From assembly GCF_030463535.1 (NCBI RefSeq), contig NC_132881.1, positions 5,872,026 to 5,936,025 on the forward strand: 64,000 nucleotides of DNA, given 5' to 3'. The stretch's first letter is position 1; each line of letters opens with the position of its first letter. Origin of the DNA: Salminus brasiliensis (taxonomy: Eukaryota; Chordata; Actinopteri; Characiformes; Bryconidae). The notes beneath the pieces are model-generated. The model worked only from the letters and a program-made list of their open reading frames with translations. It was not told where the DNA came from and ran no database searches. Positions 11,379 through 22,689 of the stretch are shown one piece after another. The translations under genes and the position numbers were made by a program.

Positions 11379-11931
11379 TGCCACCAATGTCATCAGTTAT
11401 TTTTTTATTTTTTTAATTAGTTATTAAATGGTTATTTGACCTTTAATTTCCAGTAGTTTAGTCTCTCCCCGTTCGTAAAGCTAGAGGCCCAATCTCGTAC
11501 CAGTGGAAATAACTGTCCAGCGGCGTTGCAACGATGGCTGCACAAGGACTTCAGTCCAGTCTAAATAAGAGGAGCAGCAGTGTGTTCCTGAGTTTTCGGG
11601 TGATGTTGGACGAGAGGACGAGGTCGCGTCCTGCAACTTTCCGAGGCACATGAGCTGGATGCCAGTCCCACCGCCGATAACATGAGGGTGAAACCTCTGG
11701 ATGAAAGTGCGCAGTAAAGACTGGTGGGAGAGAGTCGTGCTAAAGGGAGTCACAGACTTTTATTTGAGCTATATCCGTACGACACCAGCAACTTGATGAA
11801 AGATTGCCTTGCCCTCAAAGAACATACAGAAGAGCCTCTATGCCAGTGCGTGGCTGTTACTCTTCTAATTAACATACTATTTAAAAGATGACCCACCTTT
11901 AGTTGGATAGAAATTGTGTTCAGAATGGCCT
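11379..11931. other. Segment between direct R1 copies
   Basis: GC-richer than the flanks, with broken open frames only on the minus strand (11481-11753, 11750-12058). It may be transposon interior, but no family motif is recognisable. Confidence 0.3.
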
Positions 11932-12098
11932 CAGTAGTCAGAGACGTTCTAAATGAGAAGCCCGGACACTGGTTGAAATATGAAATATGAATGGGAGGTC
12001 TTGTAACGCTCAACATGTGCGTCTGTTTACACACATAACGTTTAACAAAATGAGCCAATCAGCTTGCTGGTTATGCCGCAAGTGGAGAAACACCCCCC
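11932..12098 (+). repeat. Dispersed repeat R1, copy 2
   Basis: It shares AGAGACGTTCTAAATGAG, GAATGGGAGGTCTTGTAACG, CGTCTGTTTAC and AATGAGCCAATCAGCTTGC with copy 1. It extends further (CAAGTGGAGAAACACCCCCC), matching the inverted copy at 16366-16528. Confidence 0.87.
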
Positions 12099-13050
12099 AC
12101 TAGTCTATTTTGATTGAGGTGTATACGGCCTATTGAGAATTTAAGTGCATTTAAGTAGGAAAAGATTTAAACCCTTAAACTTTAGATCCATTAAACTGAA
12201 TTATCGTTTATTACAAATTGAATCAGAGATTCACACAATATTACAATAAAAGATTTGACAAATAATGAATATACTGTTGATTGCCGGGCCAGAGGAAGTG
12301 ACATCACTGAGAGTGTTTTTTTAACAAATGTAAGAGTTGACCTGAACATTGGGACTAGCATAAGATATATTTTTAATTAGTAAAATCATATAATTTACAT
12401 AGATATTCTCTGCAACTGACTTCCTAACTGTTAATAGACTCAACACAAAAATCCTAAAAATTAGACTTTACTATTTCATGTCAAATTCAAGGTGAATGTC
12501 TGAATCAGGAGGTGAAGACAGTCAATAATGTGTGTGATGGGAGTCATTTAGTTATTTATTTGTGTACAATTTGTGCCTAAAGGATGCAGCAAGCATTATT
12601 AATAGTGCAAATTTAATGTAATGTGTATTTTCAATAAAGATTTTATTGGAAGACGCATGTACACTGTATGTGGACGTGTTCGATTCCGATTGAGCTATTA
12701 GTTGGATTCCTAACGGACGATCAGGTTGCATGTAAACGTGGCTAATGAGACACTATTGGAGGCAGTGAACATGTATATTTATGGCCTCTTTTACTGCTGT
12801 ATACAGCACTGAAGGGCTCAACCCGTGCAATAGTTTATCTTGCAGACAATTAACCCACATAAGATGAGCAGTTGATGAGGTTTCTAAGGCCATTTGCACT
12901 GAATGACCTTGCAGGCAGATGCATTATGTGTGCGAGAAGAGCAATAAAACACACCCATATGTAAGAGACGAGGTGTGAACAAGCCAGAGTACGTTGTAAA
13001 GTTGCACCTTAAGCCCTATTCAGATTGGATTATTTTATCACGTCTTTGCA
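12099..13050. other. AT-rich non-coding stretch
   Basis: No gene, array or recognisable element except a short transposon-end-like phrase around 12660-12745 (GGATTCCTAACGGACGATCAGG, CATGTAAACGTGG). It directly precedes the dact-tail segment. Confidence 0.4.
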
Positions 13051-13077
13051 CGTCAGCTCAGCGATAAAACTTTCCAG

Positions 13078-13119
13078 CGCTTTCAGCCAGCTTCGCTAAA
13101 GGTCATGACACTGGTGTAG
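13078..13119 (+). CDS. Orphan copy of the dact C-terminal 13 codons plus stop; candidate terminal micro-exon
   Basis: The 42 bases encode [13 protein letters not shown] and a TAG stop, identical in protein to the end of dact at 10091-10132. The two DNA copies differ at six bases (CAA/CAG, TCA/TCG, CTT/CTA, AAA/AAG, ACC/ACA, TTG/CTG), all synonymous. The copy follows ACTTTCCAG, a plausible splice acceptor, which would start an exon in phase 0; in dact only exon 1 ends in that phase. No other dact sequence is seen within about 2 kb upstream, and similarity fades within about 10 bases past the stop. It could be an alternative last exon, the tail of an otherwise lost tandem duplicate, or an exon of an unmapped gene. 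The similarity itself is certain; that it is used is inference. Confidence 0.55.
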   Translation, partial: RFQPASLKVMTLV

Positions 13120-13181
13120 AGCTCCAGTCTACTTTACATAGTTTTCATTTTATATATATATAAAAATATTTCTCATTTGAC

Positions 13182-13523
13182 CCCATTTGACCCAGTTTGG
13201 AAGGCCAATTATCTAATTCCCATTCATGTAAACTCCCCTAGTCTCCAACATTAGGAGGGTAAAGACTAGCACATGTCTCCTCCAACACATGTGAAGCCAG
13301 ACCTCCTTTTTTCAAACTGGCAGTTTGGCAGAAAGCCCGGCTCCCCAGCTCCGATACTGACCACATTTGGTGCTGACCAACATCACACTAGGAGTGATGT
13401 TGGGAGGAAGGGCCATCTACCCACCCCTAGGAGAGCAAGGCCAATTGTGCTCTCCCAGACTCTGGCTGCTGATGGCGAGATCGTAGAGGCAGTGGTTTAG
13501 TCCACTGGACCACTCGGAGCCCC
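13182..13523 (-). mobile_element. tRNA-headed SINE (GAGTGGTCCAGTGG head)
   Basis: Read on the minus strand it starts GGGGCTCCGAGTGGTCCAGT, whose TGGTCCAGTGG fits a pol III A box. It continues with GAGAGCACAATTGGCCTTGC and ends near AATTGGCCTTCCAAACTGGG. The same body recurs at 45195-45545, 47331-47590 and 48780-49075. The open frame at 13273-13500 is a by-product. Confidence 0.8.
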
Positions 13524-13684
13524 TACATTACATAGCTGGCCATATTCAAAAGCCTCTGGACGTACCTCTGTCCTGTAAGTTTGAATACTGTACTTTCTCT
13601 GCTCTAATGCTGCATTGGGTTTACCTCGGAAGTCAGATGTTACAGTTCTAGTTCACCACAACTGGTTTGACAATCATTTACTGG

Positions 13685-13990
13685 AGTTTTATGGTGAGTC
13701 TAACCAAAATATGTCCTATCCTGGTCAGTGTTTTTAGCATTGCCCCAGGTTAGTGTTGTTAGCCTTGTCCCAGGTTAGCACTGTTAGCTATGCAAGTTGA
13801 TAAGAACACATTATACGGTATTTTGCGCATCCAAACATCATGAGTACAACTGATTTAATGAGACTCACAGATAGAAGTGCTAATAAACTGTGGAATACTA
13901 CTACAGCCTTTACTACTGCTGATGATGTGCGGTGCGGCCATCTTGGATTCTGAACTCCGGGTTGGTGAGGCATCCCAGCTGGGATTTCCA
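13685..13990 (-). repeat. Inverted-repeat arm, partner of 15075-15320
   Basis: On the minus strand this reads CCTCACCAACCCGGAGTTCA, then AATCCAAGATGGCCGC, TTAGCACTTCTATCTGTG and GGACATATTTTGGTTAGA. The same order appears on the + strand at 15075-15320, where its last part has expanded into the 85-bp array. Confidence 0.8.
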
Positions 13991-14069
13991 AGAACTTCTC
14001 TGAGTGGTAAGTTCTCTCTCCTCCTGCTAACACAGTTCATAGTATTATAGAATGAAGTACTCTCACATA

Positions 14070-14565
14070 CACTACATGTCCAAATGTTTGTGGACATCCC
14101 TTCCAATGAATGCATTCAGCTACTTTAAGTTGCACCCATTTCCAACACTGATGTGCAAATGCACACACAGACAGCTTGTCTAGTCCTTGTAGAGAAGTAC
14201 TGCCAGTAGAATAGGACTCCCTGGAGCAGATAATCATGGACACATTGGCGCCATGCCTTATTCCAGGTGTGGGCTAGATGGGTATAAAGCCACCCAGCAT
14301 TGAGCGGTGGGGCGGAGAAATGATGGTGCTCCGTCCAGTAGTTTTGGGATAAGTTCGGGATGAGGTGGGGTGATGATCGTCCAACATCCTGACCTCACTA
14401 ACACTCACAGCAATGCTCCTCCTCCAAGATCTAGTAGAAAGTCTTCTTCTCTGGATGGTAGAGATAGTTACTCCAACAAAAGCAGCATAAACGCTCTTTA
14501 ATATCTCTGATTTAAGAAGAAACAAGGAATGAGCAGGTGTCCCAATACTTTCTGTTCATATAGTG
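14070..14565 (+). mobile_element. MITE with CACTAYATG...TTTGTGGACA termini, copy 1
   Basis: The left end CACTACATGTCCAAATGTTT and the right end, reading CACTATATGAACAGAAAGTA on the other strand, form terminal inverted repeats with a shared GGACACC. Related copies lie at 19764-20210 and 54599-55030. This is a Tc1/mariner-type non-autonomous element common in fish; it lies in the loop between the inverted arms. Confidence 0.8.
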
Positions 14566-15074
14566 AAGCTGTTAAAATCCCTGCAGTGTCACCGAGGTTG
14601 GAATGGGCTTTGAGCACTGTATTTGATCAACAGGCCTGTTTATACACACAGGTGGTGGCCACATGATCCCTGGGGTTCCTTTTTATCTCAGTCAGACGGG
14701 GTTTTAGGGGGCTTAAGTCCATGACACACCGTCTCGGGATTTCATCAACTTTTACTTACAAGCTGTGGCTCGGCATGATTCCATCCACATGAATACAAGC
14801 AGTGCAGTATAATCTGGGTGCTGCGTTTAAAGGATTACTTCATTCCAAACACCAAATGGTAATTAAACAAACCCAGTGGAAAACCTTTGTGGCCAGAGGT
14901 TTGCAGACACCTGCTTATCCAAAGTTCATTGTGAAATTGAAGGTTTTACAGGGACTTGTTTGCCCTTTCCTGCAACGACAGCCTCTACTCCCCTGTGAAA
15001 GCTGTACGCTAGTGCTGTGTTTCATTTGACTCAGGGTGTCGAATGTTTCCAATTCCAAATTTCAACTGAACGTT

Positions 15075-15320
15075 TGTGTGGTTTCCTTTTTGGCAAGTCG
15101 TGAGAGCCTCACCAACCCCTAGTTCAAAATCCAAGCTGGCCGCTCCGCACATCAACGGTAGTAAAACCAGTAGTATTATACAGTTTTTTAGCACTTCTAT
15201 CTGTTTGTGTCTTAAAATTAAATCAGACACACAGTACTGTTTTCATAGGACAACGCTAACAGTGCTAACCTGGGGCATAAACAGTGGGACATCATTCAGT
15301 TAGATTTACCATAAAAAAAC
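15075..15320 (+). repeat. Inverted-repeat arm, partner of 13685-13990
   Basis: It carries CCTCACCAACCCCTAGTTCA, AATCCAAGCTGGCCGC and TTAGCACTTCTATCTGT, in inverse order to the partner arm about 1.1 kb away. Its 3' part is the founding unit of the neighbouring tandem array. Confidence 0.8.
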
Positions 15321-16262
15321 AATTCTAATCTGAGACAATGCTAACAGTGCTAATCTGAGGCATAAAAAGTGGGACATAATTCGGTTAGATTTGCCATAAA
15401 AGAACAATGCTAATCTGGGACAATGCTAACAGTGCTAATCTGAGGCATAAACAGTGGGACATATTTTGGTAGATTCCCTATAAAAGAACAATGCTAATCT
15501 GGGACAATGCTAACAGTGCTAACCTGAGGCATAAACAGTGGGACATATTTTGGTCAGATTCCCTATAAAAGAACAATGCTAATCTGGGACAATGCTAACA
15601 ATGCTAACCTGAGGCATAAAAAGTGGGACATATTTTGGCTAGATTCGCCATAAAAGAACAATGCTAATCTGGGACAATGCTAACAGTGCTAACCTGAGGC
15701 ATAAAAAGTGGGACATATTTTGGCTAGATTCGCCATAAAAGAACAATGCTAATCTGGGACAATGCTAACAGTGCTAACCTGAGGCATAAAAAGTGGGACA
15801 TATTTTGGTTAGATTCCCTATAAAAGAACAATGCTAATCTGGGACAATGCTAACAATGCTAACCTGAGGCATAAAAAGTGGGACATATTTTGGCTAGATT
15901 CGCCATAAAAGAACAATGCTAATCTGGGACAATACTAACCTGGGGCATAAAAAGTGGGACACTATTCGGGTAGATTTACCATAACAGAACAATGCTAATC
16001 TGGGACAATGCTAACAATGCTAACCTGGGGCATAAAAAGTGGGACATATTTTGGTCAGACTCCCCATAAAATCTGGGATAATGCTAACAGTGCTAATCTG
16101 AGGCATAAAAGTGGGACATAATTCGGTTAGATTTGCCATAAAAGAACAATGCTAATCTGGGACAATGCTAACAGTGCTAACCTGAGGCATAACAATTGGG
16201 ACATATTTTGGTCAGATTCCCTATAAAAGAACAATGCTAATCTGGGACAATGCCACCAATTT
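15247..16262. repeat. 85-bp tandem array, about 12 units
   Basis: The anchor GACAATGCTAACAGTGCTAAC recurs about every 84-86 bases (15249, 15334, 15419, 15503, 15588, 15672, 15758, 15843, 15928, later 16160 and 16246). Units also share GAGGCATAAAAAGTGGGACA and CCATAAAAGAACAATGCTAA. Two units near 15928-16075 are shortened. It is non-coding. Confidence 0.95.
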
Positions 16263-16365
16263 ATGCCCTTGTGAACTGATTGTAGCGTTTGTCTTAATAA
16301 AGCACAAAATATGTGATTTTATTGGCTTGTTCGGGCTACCGCGCTAGCGCAGATCTCCACATCAA

Positions 16366-16528
16366 GGGGGTGTTTCTCCACTTGCAGCATAACCAGCAAG
16401 CTGATTGGCTAATTTTATTGAAAGACGGGACTTTATCCGTAAACAGACGCCATGTTGAGCGTTACAAGACCTCTCTTTCACATTTCAACCAGTGTCCAGG
16501 CTTCTCATTTAGAACGTCTCTGAGTGTG
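16366..16528 (-). repeat. Dispersed repeat R1, copy 3 (inverted)
   Basis: GGGGGTGTTTCTCCACTTGC, AACCAGCAAGCTGATTGGCT and TTCTCATTTAGAACGTCTCT are the reverse complement of copy 2, phrase for phrase. Confidence 0.87.
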
Positions 16529-16539
16529 GTGGCCTTTCC

Positions 16540-17580
16540 CTCATGAGTGACCACTCCAGAGTGTCCCGCTCTACTAGCAGGGCTTTTCCATGGAGATAGA
16601 ACGCATGTGTCAGTAATCAGCGTACCTTAAAGTAGCTAAAAGGAATGTCTGGAGTGCATTTAGACACATAGTATAATATATAGTGTATGCTAACTTGTGC
16701 CTGCCAGCTGTTTTCGTTACTAGCATACTCGTTTTCGTTACTAGCAGGCAGCTTGCAGGTAGCCTGGACAGTCGAATTATAACGGTACCTATAGGGACAG
16801 CGTGTTTCAAATATGTGTCTGTCTTTATTTCTAGCGAATCAAGCAGCTGTAGGATGGTGAGGAGGCGGGATTAAGTGTGAACGACCGAACAAGAGTAGTG
16901 CCACCCAGTTTCGGCAGTTAGAACTGCTCTGGGTCCAGATGCCATTGCTGAACTTGCTTGTCAAGACTAATTCTCTATGGTCGCCTAGACATATAGCTTC
17001 TGAAAAACAAGACGAGCTCCCGCCGTGCCTGAGTGACCACGAATGCTAAACTCGCAGGGCATCTTTCATGCTCTGTGAAGTGGCACGCTGATTCCGACTG
17101 GTCATACGCAGTTTCTGTTGTGGCTCTGCCCCGTCTGGCTTGCTGCGCCCTCTGACCTCAATGAGGAACGGGATTAAGCCTTGATAGAAACAGCCGGAAT
17201 TTTCAGAAAGAAAAGAAATGGGCTGGGAGGGGACGGGAGAGAGGGAAGGAGGGGGCAAGGAGGGGCCAGCTGTGTTTCTTTGAAGCTCAGTTAAGGCCAA
17301 CAGCCCTGACCTTGGGCTTGTGTTCACCTCCACCAGCTGTCTGGCCGGATCATCTCACACATCCCTTCACAATGGAACAAATTACCAAGGGTCGGGATCG
17401 CCACTGCATGTCCTTGCAGTGTCCTTTCGACTAGAGCTTACAACAAGCCGAGATCCAGTATCGATATTGGACCAGTACTTGCAGAAAATACCACAAAGAA
17501 AAAATCCAGTCGGACTGTATAACATCTTTCTCCTGAAATATCACTTCTGGAGTTCCTTGTAGCGGAACACAACTAAGACT
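16540..17580. other. Largely non-repetitive intergenic sequence
   Basis: A short duplicated phrase GTTTTCGTTACTAGCA occurs at about 16711 and 16730. The block at 17040-17335 is comparatively GC-rich and shows no repeat or coding character, so it is a possible conserved non-coding element. Open frames here look random. Confidence 0.35.
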
Positions 17581-17639
17581 AATGTTGGTTGACTGGTAAC
17601 AGCAGTAGTCAAACGTTCTTAATGTTATCCTCAAAAAAA

Positions 17640-18417
17640 AGTCCCAAAAAGGCCCAGTTTGGGTCAATCAGCACCAGCAAGGCACAGATCTACCAGCTTC
17701 TGGAACACCACTGTCCACCATGGACTGAGAGGCCGCCATCCAAGAACGAAGCCCTGCTTCAGTCATGACTAGTTTGCAGCTGATCAAACTGACAAAGAAA
17801 ATACCTTCCAGAGAAAGAAATATGACCACATGAGGCAAAGATTACGTTGCTTGGCCATAATGAGTGGAGGTATGTTTGGAGAAGTAATTCAACCTCAAGG
17901 CATTCAAACCCAGGAACACTGTACTAACTGTTAAGCATGGTGGTGGGTGCATCATGCTCTGGGCCTGTTTTGCTGCCAGTGGAACTGCTACATTGCACAA
18001 AGTGGATGAAATAATGAAGAGAAAGGACTTCCTCTGAATTCTTATCTTTAGCATAACCTCAAACCATCAGCCAGAGGGTTCAAATTGGACACAACTGACC
18101 GTCCCAGCAAGACAATCAGACGACCCCAAACACACATCAGAGGTGGCTGTAGAATGGAGACAGCAGGCTAACATTAAACTTTTGGAATGGCCTTCCCAAA
18201 GTTCAGACCTCAACCCTATTGAAAACATGTGGACTGTGCTTAAAGGTCAGGCTCGTGCCAGAAAAACAACCAATTTAATTAAACTCCAAGAGTAGTGGTG
18301 AAATATCCATCCAGAAGCTTGCTGGTGGCTTTCAAACACATCTGGTCAAGGTACAACTGGGTGGAATCACCTAAAGCAGTGGTGAGTGTCTGTAAACTTT
18401 TGACTACAACTGTAGGT
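17640..18417 (+). pseudogene. Tc1-like transposase pseudogene
   Basis: In shifting frames the + strand encodes typical Tc1 DDE-family phrases: KHGGGCIMLWACFAASGT near 17934, DPKHTSEVAVEWRQQ near 18125, and SDLNPIENMWTVLK near 18209. Stops and frame breaks prevent a full protein; for example, the run after LIKLQE ends in a stop. The right end TGTAAACTTTTGACTACAAC at about 18390-18412 resembles a Tc1 terminus. Confidence 0.88.
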
Positions 18418-18984
18418 CTATTTTAGACTTAGATTCTGCTATGGTGCCAGAAGAACCCTTCTTCTTGGAAATAGGGGAAGAGGGAGGAGGATTTGGGGCC
18501 CACCCTCTAGGCCAAATTAGTTTGAAAGTTCGCCCGAGTGCAGAGGGAGAGCGAGAGAGGCTCAGAGCAGTGCTCATTTCTGAAGCTCCACAGGAGGCCT
18601 AGCGTACTGCAGGATTACTACGGCCATAAGGGATCTCATTACATCGATTATGGCTTAAGGTTTTCAGCTACACACATACACACACTAGAACTGATGACCC
18701 ACCCAGCTTCAGCTGGCCTGTATGAGGGGCTTTAAGTACTATCCACATGGGTTCATTCATTGATCTGTTTTTTTTTCGATTATCTGAAGTGATTCTGCAC
18801 TGGTGGACGGCGTGGGGTTAAAAAATGGATTGGTAAATAATGGAACAGCTAAAGTGGATTATTTGGCCAATTTGTAGCATCTAAAACATGATATATGCAA
18901 TATCATATCTCATTTTCAAAGGACTTCTGTGGATGCAGGTTTTAATTGCAGCCAAGCAGAAGGTCAGCTTAGGTAACTAATTAC

Positions 18985-19480
18985 CCGTTTGAGGACGGAA
19001 TCCAACTGATTAAACAAGTGGAATCAGGTCTGGACCAGCTTGAGTGGAATGAAAATCTGCAGCCACACCAGATCTTTATGGACTTGGTGACCCCTGCGTC
19101 AGGCACTGACGGCCTTGGAGCCATCCCATGTTGTGTGGTATTTTTCTTTAGTGCGTCTGTCCTCAGTATGTTCCTCAGTGTGGACAGATGCTCAGTGCAG
19201 AATACACAGAGATCCTGCAAGACAACCTGAGAGAACCTAAAGCCTGAGAGAAACCTCACCTTTCAATAGGACAATGATCTCCAAACAACACAGGAGTGGC
19301 TGAACAACAAACAGGTGAATGTTCTACTAAGTCCAGATCTCAATCTAACTGAGAATTTGTGGTGCTAGGTCCACAAACATCCTCCAACCAACCTGAACAA
19401 GCTGGAGCACATCTGCCAGGAGGAACGAGTGACAACCACTCTCAAACAGCGAGCAAAACTGGTAGAAGCTCTCTACTCCT
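18985..19480 (+). pseudogene. Second Tc1-like transposase fragment
   Basis: TTTCAATAGGACAATGATCTC corresponds to the FQ.DND motif with a stop in it, followed by a TQEWLNNKQVNVL-like stretch, SPDLNLTENLW and a LNKLEHICQEE-like end. It is broken and truncated. Confidence 0.75.
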
Positions 19481-19763
19481 ATAGTGATTCCACCTGGAGT
19501 TCAGGTTGCTTCTGCCTTGAGCGGGAAGACCAGAACCCCTATGATAAGTGGAGCTACGACTGAGAGAGATAAAGGTAGGCGACAGGGTATTAGTGGGGGG
19601 CAGAAAACTTTGTTGGAAACAAGGCAGAAATGGAATTTATGGGACGTTAGATTGGGATTGGAGGGGTTTCCGGCATGTTCCTCCTCCCAAAAGTCAGTTA
19701 CTTCACAACTCCACTTGGCTTGGTTTTGTCTGGAATGATCAGTGTAAGTGTCATTTGCAATCC

Positions 19764-20210
19764 AGGCCAAATGTTTGTGGACACCCCTTCAAATTAATGC
19801 ATTCAGCTACTTTAAGTTGCATCCATTGCTGACACACACACAGCATGTCTAGTCCTTGCAGAGATGTACTGTCAGTAGAAAAGGACTCTCTGGAGCAGAT
19901 TAACACGTCAGGCGTGGGCAAGAGGGGTGTAAAGCTCTCTGGAATGATGGTGCCTCCAGCATTGAGCTGTGGGGCATTGGTGGAACTGTGTTGTCTGGAA
20001 TGATGGTTGGTGCTCCACCCAATACTTTTGGCATGACTTCAATTATTGCAAACAAATCCTCACCACAATGCTCCTGAATGTAGTAGAAAGCCTTCCCTGG
20101 ACAGTAGAGACAGTTACTCCAAGAAAAGCAGGACAAAGTCTTTTAATATCCTCGATTTTGGTAGAAGCAATAAATAAATAGGTGTCCCAATACTTCTGTC
20201 CAGATAGTGT
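19764..20210 (+). mobile_element. MITE, copy 2 of the 14070 family
   Basis: CCAAATGTTTGTGGACACCC, ATTCAGCTACTTTAAGTTGC and CATGTCTAGTCCTTGCAGAG match copy 1 in the same order. It ends GGTGTCCCAATACTTCTGTC-CAGATAGTGT. Confidence 0.8.
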
Positions 20211-20269
20211 ATGTAAGTACGGATAGTATATGCAATAATGATTCATTTTAATAAGTAATAATGTATTAT

Positions 20270-21470
20270 TACCATCAGTCCTGGTCCTTGCCCTTGACTG
20301 AATACACTCCCCCTGCAGTAAATGAACCAAAGCCTTCTGTGATAATTAATCATACAGTGTTAGCGTGCCAGACTACAGCAAAGGGAACAGCGAGAAGCCT
20401 AAAGCAACAATGGCCCCCCTGCAGACTGGTACTAATTGAAAGCCGGGGAAGGTGAGGTCACAGCACTAGAGAAAAGAAGGAGAGAGTGATGAGGGGGGAA
20501 GGAAGGAAGAGCTCTAGGGTTTCCATTTAAAAATGAGGTAATCCCCATCCCGGGCCTAGCCCCGAACAAACGACAGCCCGCTATGGCTGTGTCACAAATC
20601 ACTGAGTTTTCACTCTTCTCAAACAATGATGTCCCAGACAGCAAACATGTCTTCCAGGTACTCTCACTGTGTTGCTCTGCATGTGGCTTCTTTCCATTCA
20701 CTTTAACTACCATGTGGCCTTACATTCAGTGTACATTGGATCAGTGGTCTGCTCTTGGTTCTTCGCTGGTTCTCGGACGAGGAGCTTTTTATCTTTAGTT
20801 AATTTTGTCTTGTGAGGGCCCACTTTTGGTTCCCCAGAGAGCGTTTCAATGAATTGTTCTGCTGATGGGTCGGGAGTGAAAAAATATGTTTTAAATATTT
20901 TAATAAACATCCAGGTAATGTAACGGTTTTATACTGACTAAGAGCTTTGTCCAAAGCAAGACACTGTTTGTAAGGAGCAGTAGGGATTTATTAATGCACA
21001 GGCTAATGTAAGCCTACACTCACAGGCTTACTGCAATACTTCAGGGCCACCGATTAGCCATTTTCGTCAGATTGTCACGGTTACTCAGATATCTAATTTC
21101 TTTGGCCCATGTGTCTCTCTCTCCACATCACATCAGTGTAATGTTGGCTGGCACGGGTGTCTGCTGGCCGATGCAACAGAGCTGGGTACCCATCACTTTC
21201 CTTTCACTTTTATCTCCACAGATTTATTAATGACAGCCTTCCTCTGGGATACCATAGCAACCGCCTAGTAACCCCTTAGCAGCAATCTGGGATCAACGTT
21301 TAAATGGGCTCAGGAAACAATCAAGGACGCCTAGGGGTCTTCGGACCCCACTTTCAGAATCATGGCAGTCCAGGACTTATTTTGGACCAGATTCTGTGGA
21401 CATTTAGAGGACGCTGCAACGCCTGCATGCACATACTTGTGGACTACTGGCTAACTGGGAAAGGTAGGAT
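20270..21470. other. Non-repetitive intergenic block with a SINE fragment and a candidate X-box
   Basis: 20290-20700 shows no repeat or coding signature. 21118-21190 matches the body of the GAGTGGTCC-head SINE (CACATCAGTGTAATGTTGGCTGG). GATACCATAGCAAC at 21248-21261 resembles an RFX X-box. Function is unknown. Confidence 0.35.
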
Positions 21471-21475
21471 GTTAC

Positions 21476-21477
<2 letters not shown>

Positions 21478-21523
<46 letters not shown>

Positions 21524-21534
21524 TGTGTGTTTGT
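21478..21534. repeat. (GT)n microsatellite
   Basis: An uninterrupted GT run with one TATG interruption near its end. Short (CA)n runs follow at about 21641-21666 and 21713-21728. Open frames across these are artefacts. Confidence 0.95.
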
Positions 21535-22066
21535 GGAAAAGAGAGTGCGAAGTGGGAGGTGGGTTTAACATGTTGGAGAGTAAAAGCTCAGGAAGCTCAT
21601 TCACACCCTGATGTGAAAAGCTTTAGGCAGCCACCCCAATGCACACACACACACACACACACACACAATGGAGAGTCAGTAGACCTTTAATTAATACAGG
21701 AAAGAGGACAAACACACACACACACACAAACAAACAGACAAATAAACAAACATGAGCATCCACCCACACGCAGAACTGGTCATCCCCTCCTCTGTGATAC
21801 TGTGTAGATTACAGATCTGCTCTACATGCTGTCGAACCAGCAGAGTCTTTCACTAATCCTGTGTTCAGTAACATTCGCTTGGCAAACCACAGAAACAACA
21901 GCCTAACACTACAGAGAGCTGCAGGGTCGTTCCACTCCAGCTCACCTATATAAGACCTATAGATTCACCTCATGCAGTTAAAAATACTATTTAAGATACA
22001 GTGTAGCAATGTAACTTTAGAAAATCCACAACTAAAATGATTCAACTAAAATGTGACACACTTTAA

Positions 22067-22685
22067 AAAACATATTTTACCTTAGAGACCATGTTAAACT
22101 TGACATGGCTCTTCAAATATAGCATTCAGAAATGAATAATTGATATATTAGCTAGAAATGTGGAAACAATACACAGAAATGATTCAGAAAAGATTAAAAG
22201 AATCATTTTAAAGATGGAATAAATCTTTAATTCTGAATTTAACAAAAAAAAAAACTTTATAAATATGGAACCATTCAAATATTCAAGTAAAGACTTCCTG
22301 CTAATCTGCAAATTATTAATTTCTGAATGCAACATTTGAAGAGCCACATGAAGTTTAACTGAGGTAAAACATATATTTTTATATATAAATATTTTAATAT
22401 ATAAAGCACATTAACCCCACGTTTTCTCAACATTTCCAATAAGTACATTAGTTCTATGTTAATAATGTAGATTTATTAATTGCATGATATTTTTATCTCA
22501 AATTTTGATTTACTCCATCTTTAAGGTGAATCTTTTAGTCAATTTTTAGAATAATCTTTTATGTACTGTTTCCACATTTCTAGAAAATCTGTGAATTATT
22601 AATTTCAGTATGCAATATTAGAAAGATTGAAGGAAGAGGTTAACATAGTTTCTGGAGTAAAATATATAGTTTTGGAGGTATGATC
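22067..22685. repeat. AT-rich foldback element
   Basis: The left arm (about 22067-22225) is an imperfect inverted copy of the right arm (about 22505-22685): compare AGCTAGAAATGTGGAAACA at left with TGTTTCCACATTTCTAG at right, and AAAGATGGAATAAA with TTTACTCCATCTTT. A further partial right-arm copy at 22311-22374 pairs with 22070-22143 (TGGCTCTTCAAAT / ATTTGAAGAGCCA). The 73-codon minus frame inside (22126-22347) is low-complexity. Confidence 0.8.
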
Positions 22686-22689
22686 TTCA

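Noticed and set aside
21304-21690. 128-codon frame with a long CVCV run
   Set aside because: The run is the (GT)n microsatellite; the rest has no motif.
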